A program made the translations under genes and the position numbers. Of a DNA stretch of 64,000 bases, positions 8,187-19,326 are shown one piece after another (within the stretch, counting starts at the first letter, position 1; each line of letters opens with the position of its first letter). The stretch is from Enterobacter cancerogenus (GTDB lineage: Bacteria; Pseudomonadota; Gammaproteobacteria; Enterobacterales; Enterobacteriaceae). The stretch lies in the NCBI GenBank assembly GCA_000773965.1, contig JRUP01000018.1, positions 489,115-553,114 on the forward strand. Direction: 5' to 3'. Below the pieces are notes generated by a model. The model had not been told where the DNA came from and made no database searches. It saw nothing but the letters and a program-made list of their open reading frames with translations.

Positions 8187-8926
8187 CGGAAGTCGGGACC
8201 GATAATGTCAATGCGGTCAGTACAGATGGCATCGACGCCCCAGTTCAGCAGCTCGCGCGCTCGCGCGGGCTGATTCACCGTGTACACCAAAATATGCAAT
8301 CCGGCGGCTTTCAGCTGCGTGGTGCGTTCGGCATCCAATAATTTATGGTTCAGATGGATGGAGACGCAACCCAGTGCACTCGTCAGCGCCTGCCAGTCAT
8401 CGTGCCACTCATCCAGCAATAATCCGCGTGGCAATTCAGGCGCCGCCTGCATCGCTGCTTCCAATGCTTCATAAGAGAAGGAAGAGAGCAGCGGCGCCGT
8501 TTGCCCCTGCCACAGTTCTCGCGCGGCCAACGCCACATCGCGTCCGGTTTCCACCTCTTTGCCGGTGGTCGGCTTGATCTCAACATTCGCCATCATCTGA
8601 TGCTGGCGGCAGCGATCGGCGACGTCACGCAGCAGCGCCAGCGGCTCGCCTTCATACTCACGGCTGTACCAACTGCCCGCATCCAACTGCGATAGCTTAT
8701 TCCATGAGAGATCGCCCGCCACACCCCAGCCGTTGCTGGTGCGATCCAGCGTATCGTCATGCAGCAGGAACACCTGTTTATCATCCGACAGCTTGGCATC
8801 AAACTCGATCATGGTATGACCGTACTGCGCACCGACATCTATCGCCGCCAGCGTATTTTCCGGTGCCAGTTTACCGCCGCCGCGATGGGCGACGATCTGT
8901 GGGTATGGCCAATTTTCTACACTCAT
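8183..8926 (-). CDS. ugpQ: Glycerophosphodiester phosphodiesterase UgpQ
   Basis: Cytosolic enzyme that hydrolyses imported glycerophosphodiesters to glycerol-3-phosphate and an alcohol. The 247-residue GDPD domain shows the catalytic [12 protein letters not shown] near the N-terminus, EFDAKLS and LHDDTLDRT, then NVEIKP. The ATG at 8926 overlaps the ugpC stop by four bases (ATGA), so it is the last gene of ugpBAECQ. A frame running upstream to 8989 lies inside ugpC and is not the start. Confidence 0.95.
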   Translation of the reverse strand: MSVENWPYPQIVAHRGGGKLAPENTLAAIDVGAQYGHTMIEFDAKLSDDKQVFLLHDDTLDRTSNGWGVAGDLSWNKLSQLDAGSWYSREYEGEPLALLRDVADRCRQHQMMANVEIKPTTGKEVETGRDVALAARELWQGQTAPLLSSFSYEALEAAMQAAPELPRGLLLDEWHDDWQALTSALGCVSIHLNHKLLDAERTTQLKAAGLHILVYTVNQPARARELLNWGVDAICTDRIDIIGPDFR

Positions 8927-9996
8927 TCCAGACGCTTTCCATGGGTTGAATCGAAGAAGTGTAACGCATCTGGCGGCAGTTGCAGCCATAAGGTGCTGCC
9001 CGATTGCGGACGCTCACTGTGCGGCAAACGTACGACCAGGCGAGTGTTGCCGATGCGGCCGTGCGCGAGATTATCCGCACCCAGCATCTCCAGCGTATCG
9101 ACCACTAATGGAATGCCGCCCGCTGCTTGCGAGCTGAGCACCAGATGTTCAGGACGGATGCCCAACGTAAGGGGACGATTCGCCCACTTCGCCTTGCTCT
9201 CGCCCAATGGCAAGCTATTAAGCGCATCGAGCGTAAAGCGCGTGCCGTCGCTGTTGATCTGGCCTGGCAGCAGGTTCATTGCCGGTGCACCGATAAACGA
9301 CGCCACAAACTGGCTCGCCGGACGCTCATACACTTCCACCGGCGTACCGACTTGCTCGACCACGCCTTTGTTCATCACCATCACGCGCTGGGCCAGCGTC
9401 ATGGCTTCTACCTGATCGTGCGTCACATACAGACTGGTGGTTTTCAGGCGACGGTGCAGCTGTTGCAGCTCAAGACGCATCTGTACACGCAGGCGCGCAT
9501 CGAGGTTCGATAACGGCTCATCAAACAGGAACACCGCGGGTTCACGCACGATGGCGCGGCCCATTGCCACACGCTGGCGCTGTCCACCGGAAAGCTCACG
9601 CGGACGACGTGCCAGCAGGTGATCCAGTTCCAGACTGCGCGCGGCTTCCATCACGCGCTGATCGATCTGCTCTTTGCCCATGCCGCGAATTTTCAGACCA
9701 TAAGCCATGTTTTCGCCCACGGTCATGTGCGGATAAAGCGCATAGTTCTGGAACACCATGGCGATGCCACGATCTTTCGGTTCCATATGGGTGACGCGCT
9801 TGTCGTCGATGTAGATATCGCCCGAGGTCACACGTTCCAGGCCAGCCACCATGCGCAGCAGCGTCGACTTGCCGCAGCCGGAAGGGCCCACCATCACCAT
9901 AAATTCGCCATCGTTGATGGTGATATTCAGTGGCTGGATGATCTGATTTTTGCCGTCATACGATTTGGTGACGGTCTGAAGGGTTACGCCTGCCAT
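8923..9996 (-). CDS. ugpC: Glycerol-3-phosphate ABC transporter ATPase UgpC
   Basis: ATP-binding subunit of the UgpBAEC importer, 357 residues. Walker [10 protein letters not shown] is at about residues 37-45, then the signature [14 protein letters not shown], Walker [12 protein letters not shown] and the H-loop VTHD. The C-terminal 120 residues form the MalK-type regulatory (TOBE/OB) domain, with GIRPEHL. The ATG abuts the ugpE stop with no gap. Confidence 0.96.
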   Translation of the reverse strand: MAGVTLQTVTKSYDGKNQIIQPLNITINDGEFMVMVGPSGCGKSTLLRMVAGLERVTSGDIYIDDKRVTHMEPKDRGIAMVFQNYALYPHMTVGENMAYGLKIRGMGKEQIDQRVMEAARSLELDHLLARRPRELSGGQRQRVAMGRAIVREPAVFLFDEPLSNLDARLRVQMRLELQQLHRRLKTTSLYVTHDQVEAMTLAQRVMVMNKGVVEQVGTPVEVYERPASQFVASFIGAPAMNLLPGQINSDGTRFTLDALNSLPLGESKAKWANRPLTLGIRPEHLVLSSQAAGGIPLVVDTLEMLGADNLAHGRIGNTRLVVRLPHSERPQSGSTLWLQLPPDALHFFDSTHGKRLE

Positions 9997-10842
9997 TTAT
10001 TTATCACTCTCCACCAGGCCACGCACAAAGGCACGTTGCATCACGAGTACCACCACTACCGGTGGGATCAGGGTTAATAACATTGCCGCCATCACTTCGT
10101 TCCACTGCGTCGGCCCACCGCTGGTGTTGATCATACTTTTCACCCCGGCAACCGCGGTGCTCAGGCTTGGATCGTTGATGATCAACAGCGGCCACAGATA
10201 CTGGTTCCAGCCGTAAATAAAGGTGATCACGAACAGCGCGGCGAGGTTGGTTTTGGACAGTGGCAAAACGATGTCCCAGAAGAAACGCATCGGGCTGGCA
10301 CCATCAATGCGCGCCGCCTCAATCAACTCATCCGGCAGCGACATAAAGAACTGGCGGAACAAGAAGGTCGCGGTGGCCGAGGCCATCAGCGGCAAGGTTA
10401 AACCGCTGTAGCTATCCAGCATGTGCAGGTTAGAAATCACCTCCACCGTGGGGAAGATACGCACTTCTACCGGCAGCATCAGGGTGATGAAGATCAGCCA
10501 GAAGAACAGCGAGCGCAACGGGAAACGGAACCACACCAGTGCAAACGCGGAGAGCATCGACACCGCGATTTTTCCCACGGTGATGCCGAGTGCCATGATC
10601 AGGCTGTTGAGCATCATCATGCCAAAGGCCGGACCGCTGCCGTTGACGCCCTGGGTCCAGATGCGCGAAATGTTGTCCCACAGATGGGTGCCGGGCACTA
10701 AGGTCATCGGCACCTGATACACCGCTTCGTTATCCAGCGTGGCGGCGACTATCGCCACGTACAGTGGGAACAGAATGGTCAGGACACCGAGCACCAGCAG
10801 GGTATGGCTGAAGATGTCCAGCCCGCGTCGATTCTCAATCAT
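9997..10842 (-). CDS. ugpE: Glycerol-3-phosphate ABC permease UgpE
   Basis: One of two membrane permeases of the Ugp importer, 281 residues with six predicted helices. The cytoplasmic EAA loop, contacting the ATPase, reads [20 protein letters not shown] near residue 190. It overlaps ugpA by four bases and directly precedes ugpC, typical tight operon packing. Substrate is inferred from conserved order. Confidence 0.95.
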   Translation of the reverse strand: MIENRRGLDIFSHTLLVLGVLTILFPLYVAIVAATLDNEAVYQVPMTLVPGTHLWDNISRIWTQGVNGSGPAFGMMMLNSLIMALGITVGKIAVSMLSAFALVWFRFPLRSLFFWLIFITLMLPVEVRIFPTVEVISNLHMLDSYSGLTLPLMASATATFLFRQFFMSLPDELIEAARIDGASPMRFFWDIVLPLSKTNLAALFVITFIYGWNQYLWPLLIINDPSLSTAVAGVKSMINTSGGPTQWNEVMAAMLLTLIPPVVVVLVMQRAFVRGLVESDK

Positions 10843-11726
10843 TGGTATTGCACCTTACGCTCGACAAAGCGGAATTGCAGGATCGTCAGGCCAATCACCA
10901 GCAGCATCAGCACCACGGATTGCGCGGCAGAGGACGAGAGATCCAGACCGGTAAAGCCTTCGCGATAAATTTTGTAGATCAGCGTGGTCGTGGCCTGCAC
11001 CGGACCACCGCCGGTCGCGGCATCGATCACCGGGAAGGTGTCGAAGAAGGCATACACCAGGTTGACCACCAGCAGGAAGAAACTCACCGGGGTGATCAGC
11101 GGCAGTGACAGGTTGAAGAAGCGACGCACCGGACCGGCACCGTCAATCGCCGCTGCTTCCACCAGCGATTTGGGAATCGACTGCAGCGCGGCAAAGAAGA
11201 ACAGGAAGTTGTAGCTCATCTGCTGCCAGATGGACGCCAGCACGATCAGGAACATCGCCTGACCGCTGTTTTGTGCGTAGTTCCAGTTATAACCAATCTG
11301 GTTCAACAGATGGCTGAACAGGCCGAGGCCGGGGTTGAACAGGAACATCCACAGCACGGCTGCAACCACCGGCGCAACGGCGTAAGGCAGCAGCAATAGC
11401 GTTTGGTACAGTTTTTTCAGACGCACCACGTAGTCGACCAGCGCCGCCAGCAGCAGCGAGAAGGTCATGCCGCACACCGTAACCAGTGCGCTGAATTCGA
11501 TGGTGGTCCAGAAAGAGTCGAGGTAATAGCTGTCGCTGAACAGGCGTTTGAAGTTATCCAGCCCGACGAAGGTGCTGGAAATACCAAAGGGATCGATGCT
11601 TTGCAGCGAATACCACAGCGCTTCACCGGCCGGCCACAGGAAGAAAATGGCGGTAATCACCAGTTGTGGTGCCACCAGCAAATAAGGCAAAAAACGGGAG
11701 CGAAAAACGGGGCGTGATGAGGACAT
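10839..11726 (-). CDS. ugpA: Glycerol-3-phosphate ABC permease UgpA
   Basis: Second permease of the Ugp importer, 295 residues with six predicted helices. The EAA loop is [20 protein letters not shown] near residue 195. The N-terminal [20 protein letters not shown] matches UgpA. The stop overlaps the ugpE start; 61 bases with a hairpin separate it from ugpB. Confidence 0.95.
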   Translation of the reverse strand: MSSSRPVFRSRFLPYLLVAPQLVITAIFFLWPAGEALWYSLQSIDPFGISSTFVGLDNFKRLFSDSYYLDSFWTTIEFSALVTVCGMTFSLLLAALVDYVVRLKKLYQTLLLLPYAVAPVVAAVLWMFLFNPGLGLFSHLLNQIGYNWNYAQNSGQAMFLIVLASIWQQMSYNFLFFFAALQSIPKSLVEAAAIDGAGPVRRFFNLSLPLITPVSFFLLVVNLVYAFFDTFPVIDAATGGGPVQATTTLIYKIYREGFTGLDLSSSAAQSVVLMLLVIGLTILQFRFVERKVQYQ

Positions 11727-11749
11727 AGCAGACTCGCCAAAAGAGAAAT

Positions 11750-11776
11750 CGGGGCTGACGCCATGCGCCAGCCCCG
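11750..11776 (-). terminator. Hairpin between ugpB and ugpA (attenuator or mRNA stabiliser)
   Basis: Arms CGGGGCTG (11750-11757) and CAGCCCCG (11769-11776) make a strong stem without a T-run on the minus strand. Binding-protein genes are often followed by such hairpins, which protect the upstream message and lower expression of membrane components. That role is inferred. Confidence 0.6.
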
Positions 11777-11787
11777 AGACAACGGAA

Positions 11788-13104
11788 TTACTTCACTTGC
11801 TGTTCAAAACGACGCAGCAGTTCGTTTCCGCGCTTCACAGCGTTATCCAGTGCAGCTTGTGGCGCCTGTTTGCCGGTCCACACGCCTTCCAGCTCTTCGT
11901 CCACGATGGTACGAATCTGCGGCATGTTGCCCAGACGCATGCCTTTGGTAAACGGCAGTGGATCTTTGTTCAGCATCTGACGCGTGGCGATGTCTGCGCC
12001 TGGGTTCTTGTCATAGAAGCCCTGTTGCTTGGTCAGCTCATATGCAGCAGTGGTGATTGGCAGGTAACCGGTCTTCTGGTGCCATTCTGCGGCGATTTCT
12101 GGCTGAGCCAGGAACTTCATGAACTCTGCTACGCCCTTGTAGGTGTCGGCATCTTTGCCTTTCATCACCCACAGGCTCGCGCCGCCGATGATGGCGTTCT
12201 GCGGTGCGTTAGGCACAGTTGAGTCGTAAGGCATCATGCCAACGCCGAAGTTGAATTTCGCGTAATGCTTGATATCCGCCAGTGAACCAGAAGAGGCCGT
12301 GGTGATGCCGCAGTCGCCGTTATAGAACTTAGCGGTAGACTCATCTTTACGACCGAAGTAGGTGAAATCACCCTTCTTGTTCATGTCTTCCAGCATCTGG
12401 ATGTGGCGCACCTGAACCGGCTTGTTGAATTCCAATACCGCATCGGTACCGTCAAAGCCGTTGTTTTTGGTGGCAACCGGCAGTGCATGCCAGGCGCTGA
12501 AGTTTTCGATTTGAATCCAACCCTGCCAGCCGCTGGCGTAACCACAGGTCATGCCCGCTTTACGCAGTGCGTCGGCATCTTTCGCCAGTTCCTGCCAGGT
12601 TTTTGGCGGCTGGTCTGGGTTCAGACCGGCTTTCTTGAACGCATCTTTGTTGTAGTACAGCACAGGAGTAGAGCTGTTGAATGGCTGAGAGATCAGCTGG
12701 CCATTGCTGTCGCTGTAGTAGCCCGCGACCGCTGGCACGAACTGTTTTGGATCCATCTGCACGCCCGCGTCTTTGAACACGTCATGCACAGGCACGATAG
12801 CTTTTGAAGCCATCATGGTCGCCGTACCCACTTCGTAAACCTGCAGAATCGCCGGTGCTTTACCGGTACGCACAGCAGCGATACCCGCTGCCAGGCTCTG
12901 CTCGTAGTTACCTTTGTAAGTCGGTACGATTTTGTATTCTGGGTGAGCCTGGTTAAAACGTTGTGCCAGAGAATCGACTTCTTTGCCTAACTCGCCTTCC
13001 ATTGAGTGCCAGAAAGGAATGTCAGTGGCAGCCAGCGCATTACCGCTGAGCGCCAGACCAAGCAAAACACTCATCAGGCGGGGACGAAGCGTAAAAGCGG
13101 ACAT
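11788..13104 (-). CDS. ugpB: Periplasmic glycerol-3-phosphate-binding protein UgpB
   Basis: Periplasmic solute-binding protein for sn-glycerol-3-phosphate and glycerophosphodiesters; 438 residues, the same as E. coli. A signal peptide covers residues 1-25 (ends NALAA). The mature protein begins [14 protein letters not shown], and [19 protein letters not shown] is characteristic. It is the first gene of ugpBAECQ, with four PhoB repeats about 75-115 bases upstream, so phosphate starvation should induce it. Confidence 0.96.
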   Translation of the reverse strand: MSAFTLRPRLMSVLLGLALSGNALAATDIPFWHSMEGELGKEVDSLAQRFNQAHPEYKIVPTYKGNYEQSLAAGIAAVRTGKAPAILQVYEVGTATMMASKAIVPVHDVFKDAGVQMDPKQFVPAVAGYYSDSNGQLISQPFNSSTPVLYYNKDAFKKAGLNPDQPPKTWQELAKDADALRKAGMTCGYASGWQGWIQIENFSAWHALPVATKNNGFDGTDAVLEFNKPVQVRHIQMLEDMNKKGDFTYFGRKDESTAKFYNGDCGITTASSGSLADIKHYAKFNFGVGMMPYDSTVPNAPQNAIIGGASLWVMKGKDADTYKGVAEFMKFLAQPEIAAEWHQKTGYLPITTAAYELTKQQGFYDKNPGADIATRQMLNKDPLPFTKGMRLGNMPQIRTIVDEELEGVWTGKQAPQAALDNAVKRGNELLRRFEQQVK

Positions 13105-13179
13105 AAGTTTTTTCCTGTGCTGTTAGGTACGCGCGATATCACGCATTTTTTTGTTCGCGAAGTAACATGACACGGGGAA

Positions 13180-13219
13180 ATGACGGATTAATAACAGCTT
13201 TATGACGGGAATGTGACGG
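13180..13219 (-). promoter_or_regulatory. Tandem Pho boxes upstream of ugpB
   Basis: On the minus strand, four 7-mers are each separated by exactly four bases: CCGTCAC (13219-13213), CCGTCAT (13208-13202), CTGTTAT (13197-13191) and CCGTCAT (13186-13180). The 11-base period and CTGTCAT-like units are the PhoB box signature, giving two boxes in tandem. They lie 75-115 bases before ugpB, as expected for a PhoB-dependent promoter. Confidence 0.88.
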
Positions 13220-13432
13220 AGATTGCGCGTATTAGAAAGTTTAAAGTGGCACGAGTTATCTCAAACTTGAGCCACTGTTTAGACCGCCAGCGTTGCAGTC
13301 AGACCGCACCTTTTATCAGACCGTCGGCGGCGCAGCCAGATTGCGGGCGGACAGCGCACAGCCACCGGAACGTACACGTAGTACGTGAGGATAGCGAGCA
13401 CTGCCCAACCGCAAGCTGGCAAGTAAGCCAGG
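13220..13432. repeat. Repeat-like intergenic sequence between the ugp promoter and livF
   Basis: No coding frame is credible here. AGACCG recurs at 13281, 13301 and 13318. A GC-rich segment (13320-13432) contains the palindrome CACGTAGTACGTG (13375-13387) and a small hairpin CTGGC/GCCAG next to the livF stop. The GTACACGTAGTACGTGAGG segment resembles an intergenic repeat I recall from other enterobacteria, but I cannot search for copies. Confidence 0.45.
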
Positions 13433-14146
13433 TCAGGCGCCGAGGTAAGCGCTGCGTACCGCTTCGTTGGACAACAGCGCTTCACCACTGTCTTCCAGCA
13501 CCACATGACCGTTCTCCAGCACGTAGCCGCGATCGGCGAGCTTAAGCGCCTGGTTGGCGTTTTGCTCCACCAGGAAAATGGTCATGCCCTCTTTACGCAA
13601 CTGTTCAATCGTATCGAAAATCTGCTGAATAATAATCGGTGCTAAACCTAAAGAAGGTTCGTCGAGTAACAGCAAACGCGGCTGACTCATTAGCGCACGA
13701 CCGATCGCCAGCATCTGCTGTTCACCACCGGACATGGTGCCCGCGCGCTGCACTTTACGTTCAGCCAGACGCGGGAACAGCTGATAAACCCGCTCAATGC
13801 GCTCCTGATACTGCTGGCGCGTGGCAAAGAAACCGCCCATCGCCAGGTTCTCTTCTACCGTCATCCGGGAAAACACGCGGCGGCCTTCCGGCACAATCGC
13901 AATCGCTTCACGCATGATTTTGGCGGTTTGCCAGTCGGTGATCTCTTTGCCGTCGAAGATAATAGTGCCACTGGTGGCACGCGGTTCGCCGCACAGGGTG
14001 CCGAGCAACGTGGTTTTACCCGCGCCGTTAGCCCCAATCAGGGTGACAATTTCACCCTGACTGATGTGCAGGTTAATGTTGTGCAGTGCCTGAATCGGGC
14101 CGTAATGGGCACTCACCCCTTGCAACGTTAAAATTGGGTTTGCCAT
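13433..14146 (-). CDS. livF: Branched-chain amino acid ABC transporter ATPase LivF
   Basis: One of two ATPases of the LIV importer (leucine, isoleucine, valine), 237 residues. Walker A GANGAGKTT, signature MSGGEQQMLAIGRA, Walker B LLLLDEPSLGLAP and the switch VEQNANQAL are all present. I use the ATG at 14146, which has GTGAGG upstream, instead of the in-frame GTG at 14158 overlapping livG. Last gene of livKHMGF. Confidence 0.95.
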   Translation of the reverse strand: MANPILTLQGVSAHYGPIQALHNINLHISQGEIVTLIGANGAGKTTLLGTLCGEPRATSGTIIFDGKEITDWQTAKIMREAIAIVPEGRRVFSRMTVEENLAMGGFFATRQQYQERIERVYQLFPRLAERKVQRAGTMSGGEQQMLAIGRALMSQPRLLLLDEPSLGLAPIIIQQIFDTIEQLRKEGMTIFLVEQNANQALKLADRGYVLENGHVVLEDSGEALLSNEAVRSAYLGA

Positions 14147-14147
14147 A

Positions 14148-14915
14148 TTACGCCTCACCTAAATAAGCACGGATCACATCCGGATTGTTACGCACTTCTT
14201 CCGGCGTACCGTTAGCCAGCGGCGTCCCCTGGTTCACCACATAAATGCGGTCAGAAATCCCCATCACCAGCTTCATATCATGTTCGATTAACAGCACCGA
14301 GACCTTATGCTCACCGCGCAGTTCGGCAATCAGTTCGTCCAGTTCGTGGGTTTCGCGTGGGTTAAGTCCTGCGGCAGGCTCATCCAGCATCAGGATTTCC
14401 GGACGCGTCACCATGCAGCGCGCAATCTCCAGACGACGCTGCTGGCCGTAAGCGAGGTTGCCCGCCTGGCGATTGGCCAGCTCCAGCAGGCCGATGCGAT
14501 CCAGCCAGGTGGCAGCACGATCCAGCGCTTCACTCTCCCCGCGACGGAACGCCGGGGTTTTGAACAGGCCGGAGAACACGCCACTTTTCAAGTGCTGATG
14601 CTGAGCGACCAGCAGGTTCTCAATCACCGTCATCTCACGGAACAGGCGCACGTGCTGGAAAGTACGCACGATGCCCATACGCGCAATCTTCTGGCCTGGC
14701 TGGCCCTGCAACTCCTGATCGCGCAGTTTGATGGTACCGCCGGTCGGCTTGTAAAAACCGGTCAGGCAGTTGAACACCGTGGTTTTACCGGCACCGTTTG
14801 GCCCGATCAGTGACACGATTTCCTGGGGATGCAGTTCCAGCGCCACATTGTTGACGGCCAACAGCCCGCCAAAGCGCATCATCAAGCCCTCAACGGCTAA
14901 CAAAGGCTGACTCAT
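14148..14915 (-). CDS. livG: Branched-chain amino acid ABC transporter ATPase LivG
   Basis: Second ATPase of the LIV importer, 255 residues, with Walker [10 protein letters not shown], signature [14 protein letters not shown] (the variant form normal for LivG), Walker [14 protein letters not shown] and H-loop LIEHD. The start overlaps the livM stop by four bases and the stop is one base before the livF ATG, so translation is probably coupled. Confidence 0.96.
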   Translation of the reverse strand: MSQPLLAVEGLMMRFGGLLAVNNVALELHPQEIVSLIGPNGAGKTTVFNCLTGFYKPTGGTIKLRDQELQGQPGQKIARMGIVRTFQHVRLFREMTVIENLLVAQHQHLKSGVFSGLFKTPAFRRGESEALDRAATWLDRIGLLELANRQAGNLAYGQQRRLEIARCMVTRPEILMLDEPAAGLNPRETHELDELIAELRGEHKVSVLLIEHDMKLVMGISDRIYVVNQGTPLANGTPEEVRNNPDVIRAYLGEA

Positions 14916-16179
14916 GCCTGCTCTCCTTGTTTACTGCTTTTCAACTTCAGGTGTGGACGCTTCATCGGCAACAATCCTTGAGGACGCCAAATCATCATCA
15001 GCACCATCAAACCACCCAACACCAGCATGCTGTACTCGTTCAAATCACGCATCAATTCGCGCGACACCACCAGCAGCACGGCCGCGAGGATCACCGCAAA
15101 CTGTGAACCCATACCGCCCAGCACCACAATCGCCAGTACAAAGGCTGATTCGACAAAGGTGAAGGATTCCGGGCTAACAAAGCCCTGACGTGCGGCAAAC
15201 AGCGTGCCGGCAAAACCGGCGAACACGGCGCTGATGGTGAAAGCGGTCAGCTTGATGCGTGTTGGGCTGAGTCCCAATGAACGACAGGCGATCTCATCTT
15301 CACGCAGCGCCTCCCACGCACGGCCTAATGGCATACGCAGCAATCGGTTGATGACGAACAGCGTCAGCACCACCAGCAGCAACGCCACCAGATAGAGGAA
15401 GATTACACGATGATTCGGATCGTACTGCAGGCCCGTCAGCTCATGGAAAGTGGTCCAGCCGCCTTCACTGACACGACGTCCAAACTCAATGCCAAACAGA
15501 CTTGGTTTAGGAATCTGCGCGATACCGTTTGGACCGCCGGTAATAGAGGTGCTGTTGAGCAGCAGAATACGCACGATCTCACCGAAGCCGAGCGTCACAA
15601 TCGCCAGATAGTCACCGCGCAGGCGCAGTACCGGGAAGCCGAGCATCAGACCAAATGCACCGGCGACAATCCCCGCCAGCGGCAGGCTTTCCCAAAAACC
15701 AAAACCGTAATAGTGATTGAGCAGCGCAAAGGTGTAAGCGCCGATGGCATAGAAACCGCCATAGCCCAGCACCAGCAGGCCAGAAAGACCGACGACCACG
15801 TTGAGGCCGAGACCCAGCATCACATAAATCAGCGTTAACGTGGCGATATCCACGCTGCCGCGTGACACCAGAAACGGCCACAGCACCGCAGCAACGATCA
15901 TCAGCGCCATCACCAGCTTTTGCTTTGGCGTCGAACCATCGAAGCCTGGCAGCACGAAGCCTTTACCGCTGCGTTTGAATTTGCCATGGAACAGCGGACG
16001 CAGCAGCTGGAAAACAAACACCACGGCACAGCCGATGAAAATCCAGTTCCAACGTGCGGCCCCGGCGTTAGCCACCACAAGTTTGGTACCGTCCAGATCG
16101 AGACGGACGCCCATAAAGAAGGTGGCGAGAATCAATAACATCACCGTTGAAATGACGGCGTTGACCAGTCCGAGGCGTT

Positions 16180-16183
<4 letters not shown>
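14912..16183 (-). CDS. livM: Branched-chain amino acid ABC permease LivM
   Basis: Large inner-membrane permease of the LIV importer, 423 residues (425 in E. coli). The permease core shows [41 protein letters not shown] and the ATPase-contacting [19 protein letters not shown]. An extra N-terminal segment of about 100 residues with two or three helices is typical of LivM. It overlaps both livH and livG by four bases. Confidence 0.96.
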
Positions 16184-17106
<923 letters not shown>

Positions 17107-17132
17107 AGTGAGGACCTGCATGTGGACTAAAA

Positions 17133-17238
17133 ATCCCCTCTCCCTTTTGGCAGAGGGTTAGGGTGAGGGAACAGCAGCGCATGTCGTGAATGTCGTGCGC
17201 GCTGCCCCTCTCCCAGCCCTCTCCGGTAAGAGAGAGGG
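17133..17238. repeat. CCCTCTCCC-type repeat between livK and livH
   Basis: The left part (CCCCTCTCCC, TTTTGGC, AGAGGG and GGTGAGGG) and the right part (CCCTCTC at about 17218, then GAGAGGG) form two hairpins flanking a GC-rich centre. Both read as pyrimidine-rich CCCTCTC arms folding on GAGGG arms, a widespread enterobacterial intergenic repeat type. Likely role is 3' protection of livK mRNA and attenuation into livH (inference). Confidence 0.6.
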
Positions 17239-17260
17239 CCAATCTATTTAAGCTTGGGAA

Positions 17261-18388
17261 TTACTTAACCGCGGTAGAAGAACCGTCTTTGTGCCATTTG
17301 AAGACACCAAATTCGAAGCCCTTCAGGTCGCCTTTCTGATCCCAGTTCAGGTTGCCCATCACGGTTGGCACTGCAGCGCCTTCTTTCAGATTCTTAGCAA
17401 TCGCATCAGGCTCATCGCTCTTACTGCGCTCGATACCGGCCACCAGTGACTGAATCGCGGCATAAGTTGTCCAGACGAACGGACCGGTTGGATCTTTGCG
17501 GTTTGAGGCAGTATTGGTTTTGATCGCGTCAACGATGGCCTTGTTCTCTGGCAGCTGGTCATAACGCTTCGGCAGCGTCACATACAGACCTTCAGAAGCA
17601 TCACCGGCAATGTTAGACAGTGAGGCGTTGCCCACGCCCTCTGGCCCCATGAAGCCCGCAGTCAAACCGGCTGATTTTGCCTGACGCAGAATCTGGCCCA
17701 GCTCTGGGTAGTAGCCGCCGTAGTAAACGAAATCGACGTTCTCTTTCTTCAGACGCGCAATCAGGGTTGAGAAATCTTTATCGCCCGCAGTGATACCTTC
17801 GAACAGCACCACATTGCCGCCTTTGGCTTTCAGGGTTTTCTGCACCGACTCTGCCAGGCCCTGACCGTACTGCTGCTTGTCATGCACCACAGCGATACGT
17901 TTTGGTTTGATCTCATTGAGAATGTAAGTAGCAGCGGTTGGACCCTGATCGGAATCCAGACCGGTAGTACGCAGCACATCTGCATAGCCACGCGCGGTCA
18001 GCTCTGGTGCGGTTGCCGCTGGGGTGATCATCAGAATGCCTTCATCGTTATAGATGTCGGAAGCAGGCTGAGTAGAAGAGGAGCACAGGTGGCCGATCAC
18101 ATACTTGATGCCGTCGTTAACCACTTTGTTGGCCACTGCAACCGCTTGTTTCGGGTCACAGGCGTCGTCATATTCCACGCCAACCAGTTTGTCGCCGTTC
18201 ACGCCACCTTTGGCGTTAATGTCCTTGATCGCCTGCGCTGCGCCGGTGAACTGCATGTCACCGTATTGCGCAACCGGACCGGTTGCTGCGCCAACGATGG
18301 CAATTTTAATGTCTTTCGCCAGTGCCGCGTGGCTCATCGCCAGCGCGACGCAGCCTGCCAGTAATGCGCGTCCTTTACTCATTTTCAT
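17261..18388 (-). CDS. livK: Periplasmic leucine/branched-chain amino acid binding protein LivK
   Basis: Periplasmic binding protein of the LIV importer, 375 residues including a signal peptide (residues 1-24, ending HAALA). The mature protein starts [17 protein letters not shown], with the disulfide pair in [12 protein letters not shown] and [11 protein letters not shown]. It is close to both LivJ and LivK; I call LivK from its place before livH. No second binding-protein gene follows, unlike E. coli. Start chosen at the ATG with GGGGAAG five bases upstream. Confidence 0.9.
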   Translation of the reverse strand: MKMSKGRALLAGCVALAMSHAALAKDIKIAIVGAATGPVAQYGDMQFTGAAQAIKDINAKGGVNGDKLVGVEYDDACDPKQAVAVANKVVNDGIKYVIGHLCSSSTQPASDIYNDEGILMITPAATAPELTARGYADVLRTTGLDSDQGPTAATYILNEIKPKRIAVVHDKQQYGQGLAESVQKTLKAKGGNVVLFEGITAGDKDFSTLIARLKKENVDFVYYGGYYPELGQILRQAKSAGLTAGFMGPEGVGNASLSNIAGDASEGLYVTLPKRYDQLPENKAIVDAIKTNTASNRKDPTGPFVWTTYAAIQSLVAGIERSKSDEPDAIAKNLKEGAAVPTVMGNLNWDQKGDLKGFEFGVFKWHKDGSSTAVK

Positions 18389-18792
18389 GCGAACTTCCCC
18401 ATCTGTTGTGTCGTGTGTCGTTGTGTTTGGTTTATTTTCAGCCAGTCAAAGAGGAAAACTGATTTTAGAATAATGAGTTAGCGCACTTTTCTGGCATTTT
18501 TTGTTAAGAAGGCTTTATTTTTCAGGTTATTAAACAGGAACTTTCTTCTGTAAATCAACTGACATATTCAGTATTAGTCGCGTGGAACAGCAGAATCATC
18601 TGGTTTATCTGGCCGTAATTTAGTCAGGTTACCAGGGCTTTATGCTGGCTTTTTCAGCAATCATTGATGCCTTCCTCCACAATCCTGGCAAAGTGGCTGG
18701 CATTTGACCTATTTTCATTGCAAAAAAGTGACAGCACGCTGACTGTCTAAATTCGCTACACTATGGCCTTTCTGGCAGTACAGGTAAGGGTA
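18389..18792. other. livK-panZ divergent intergenic region
   Basis: 404 bases without a credible gene, AT-rich near livK. It must hold the livK promoter (Lrp/leucine control expected from E. coli) and the panZ promoter. TTGCAAAAAAGTGACAGC near 18719 and TACACTATGG near 18767 could be panZ promoter parts, but spacing is not convincing. No second binding-protein gene or tRNA is seen. Confidence 0.5.
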
Positions 18793-19179
18793 ATGAAGCT
18801 CACTATTCAGCGAATCACCGCACTCACGCCGCAGGATCGGTTGGATTTAGCTAAAGTCTGGCCGCAGATCGATATTTCGCAACTGGAAACCGCATTAAGC
18901 GAGACGCAGCGCTTGTATGCGGCAAGGTTTAACGATCGTCTGTTGGGCGGGTTGCAGCTGGAGATTTGTGGCACGCAGGGGAAGATTTCACACCTAAATG
19001 TGCGTGAAGTGACGCGGCGTCGCGGCGTCGGGCAATATTTGCTGGAAGAGACTATCGCGCAGAATGGCGCGCTGGCGGATTGGTGGGTAGCCGATGACGG
19101 CGAAGACGATCAGAGTGTGCGCGCGGCCTTTATGCAGGCCTGTGGTTTTCGCGCGCAGGCCGATGGCTGGGTGCGCTAA
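18793..19179 (+). CDS. panZ: PanD maturation/regulation factor PanZ
   Basis: GNAT-fold protein of 128 residues that binds CoA and the aspartate decarboxylase proenzyme PanD, promoting its self-cleavage and feeding back on pantothenate synthesis. The best family match is REVTRRRGVGQYLLEE, identical to E. coli PanZ as I recall it. I start at the ATG at 18793, since MKLTIQRI aligns with the E. coli start and TAAGGG lies upstream; the frame is open ten codons further. E. coli has livJ next; here rpoH follows. Confidence 0.9.
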   Translation: MKLTIQRITALTPQDRLDLAKVWPQIDISQLETALSETQRLYAARFNDRLLGGLQLEICGTQGKISHLNVREVTRRRGVGQYLLEETIAQNGALADWWVADDGEDDQSVRAAFMQACGFRAQADGWVR

Positions 19180-19192
19180 TTATTGCGGACAC

Positions 19193-19260
19193 GTAACGGC
19201 GCGATTTATCGCGCTGGTCTTAAGAATCTGGGTTGGTAACAGATGCGCAATACATTGCGC
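19193..19260. repeat. Palindromic repeat remnants after panZ
   Basis: GGCGCGATTTATCGCGC and ATGCGCAATACATTGCGC are two adjacent imperfect palindromes between panZ and the rpoH terminator. Their cores resemble the inverted repeat at 5902-5937. Probably REP-like dispersed DNA; copies elsewhere cannot be checked here. Confidence 0.45.
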
Positions 19261-19281
19261 GGCTATAGACTTCGGACAAAT

Positions 19282-19313
19282 AAAAAGGGCGACTATAAAG
19301 TCGCCCCGTTTTT
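19282..19313. terminator. Bidirectional terminator between panZ and rpoH
   Basis: Stem GGGCGACT (19287-19294) / AGTCGCCC (19299-19306) with an A-run before (19282-19286) and a T-run after (19309-19313). It can terminate rpoH leftward and panZ rightward. Confidence 0.88.
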
Positions 19314-19326
19314 CACCTGATGATTA

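Noticed and set aside
8759-9415. 218-codon plus-strand frame over ugpQ/ugpC
   Set aside because: Lies opposite two well-supported genes and has no recognisable motif.
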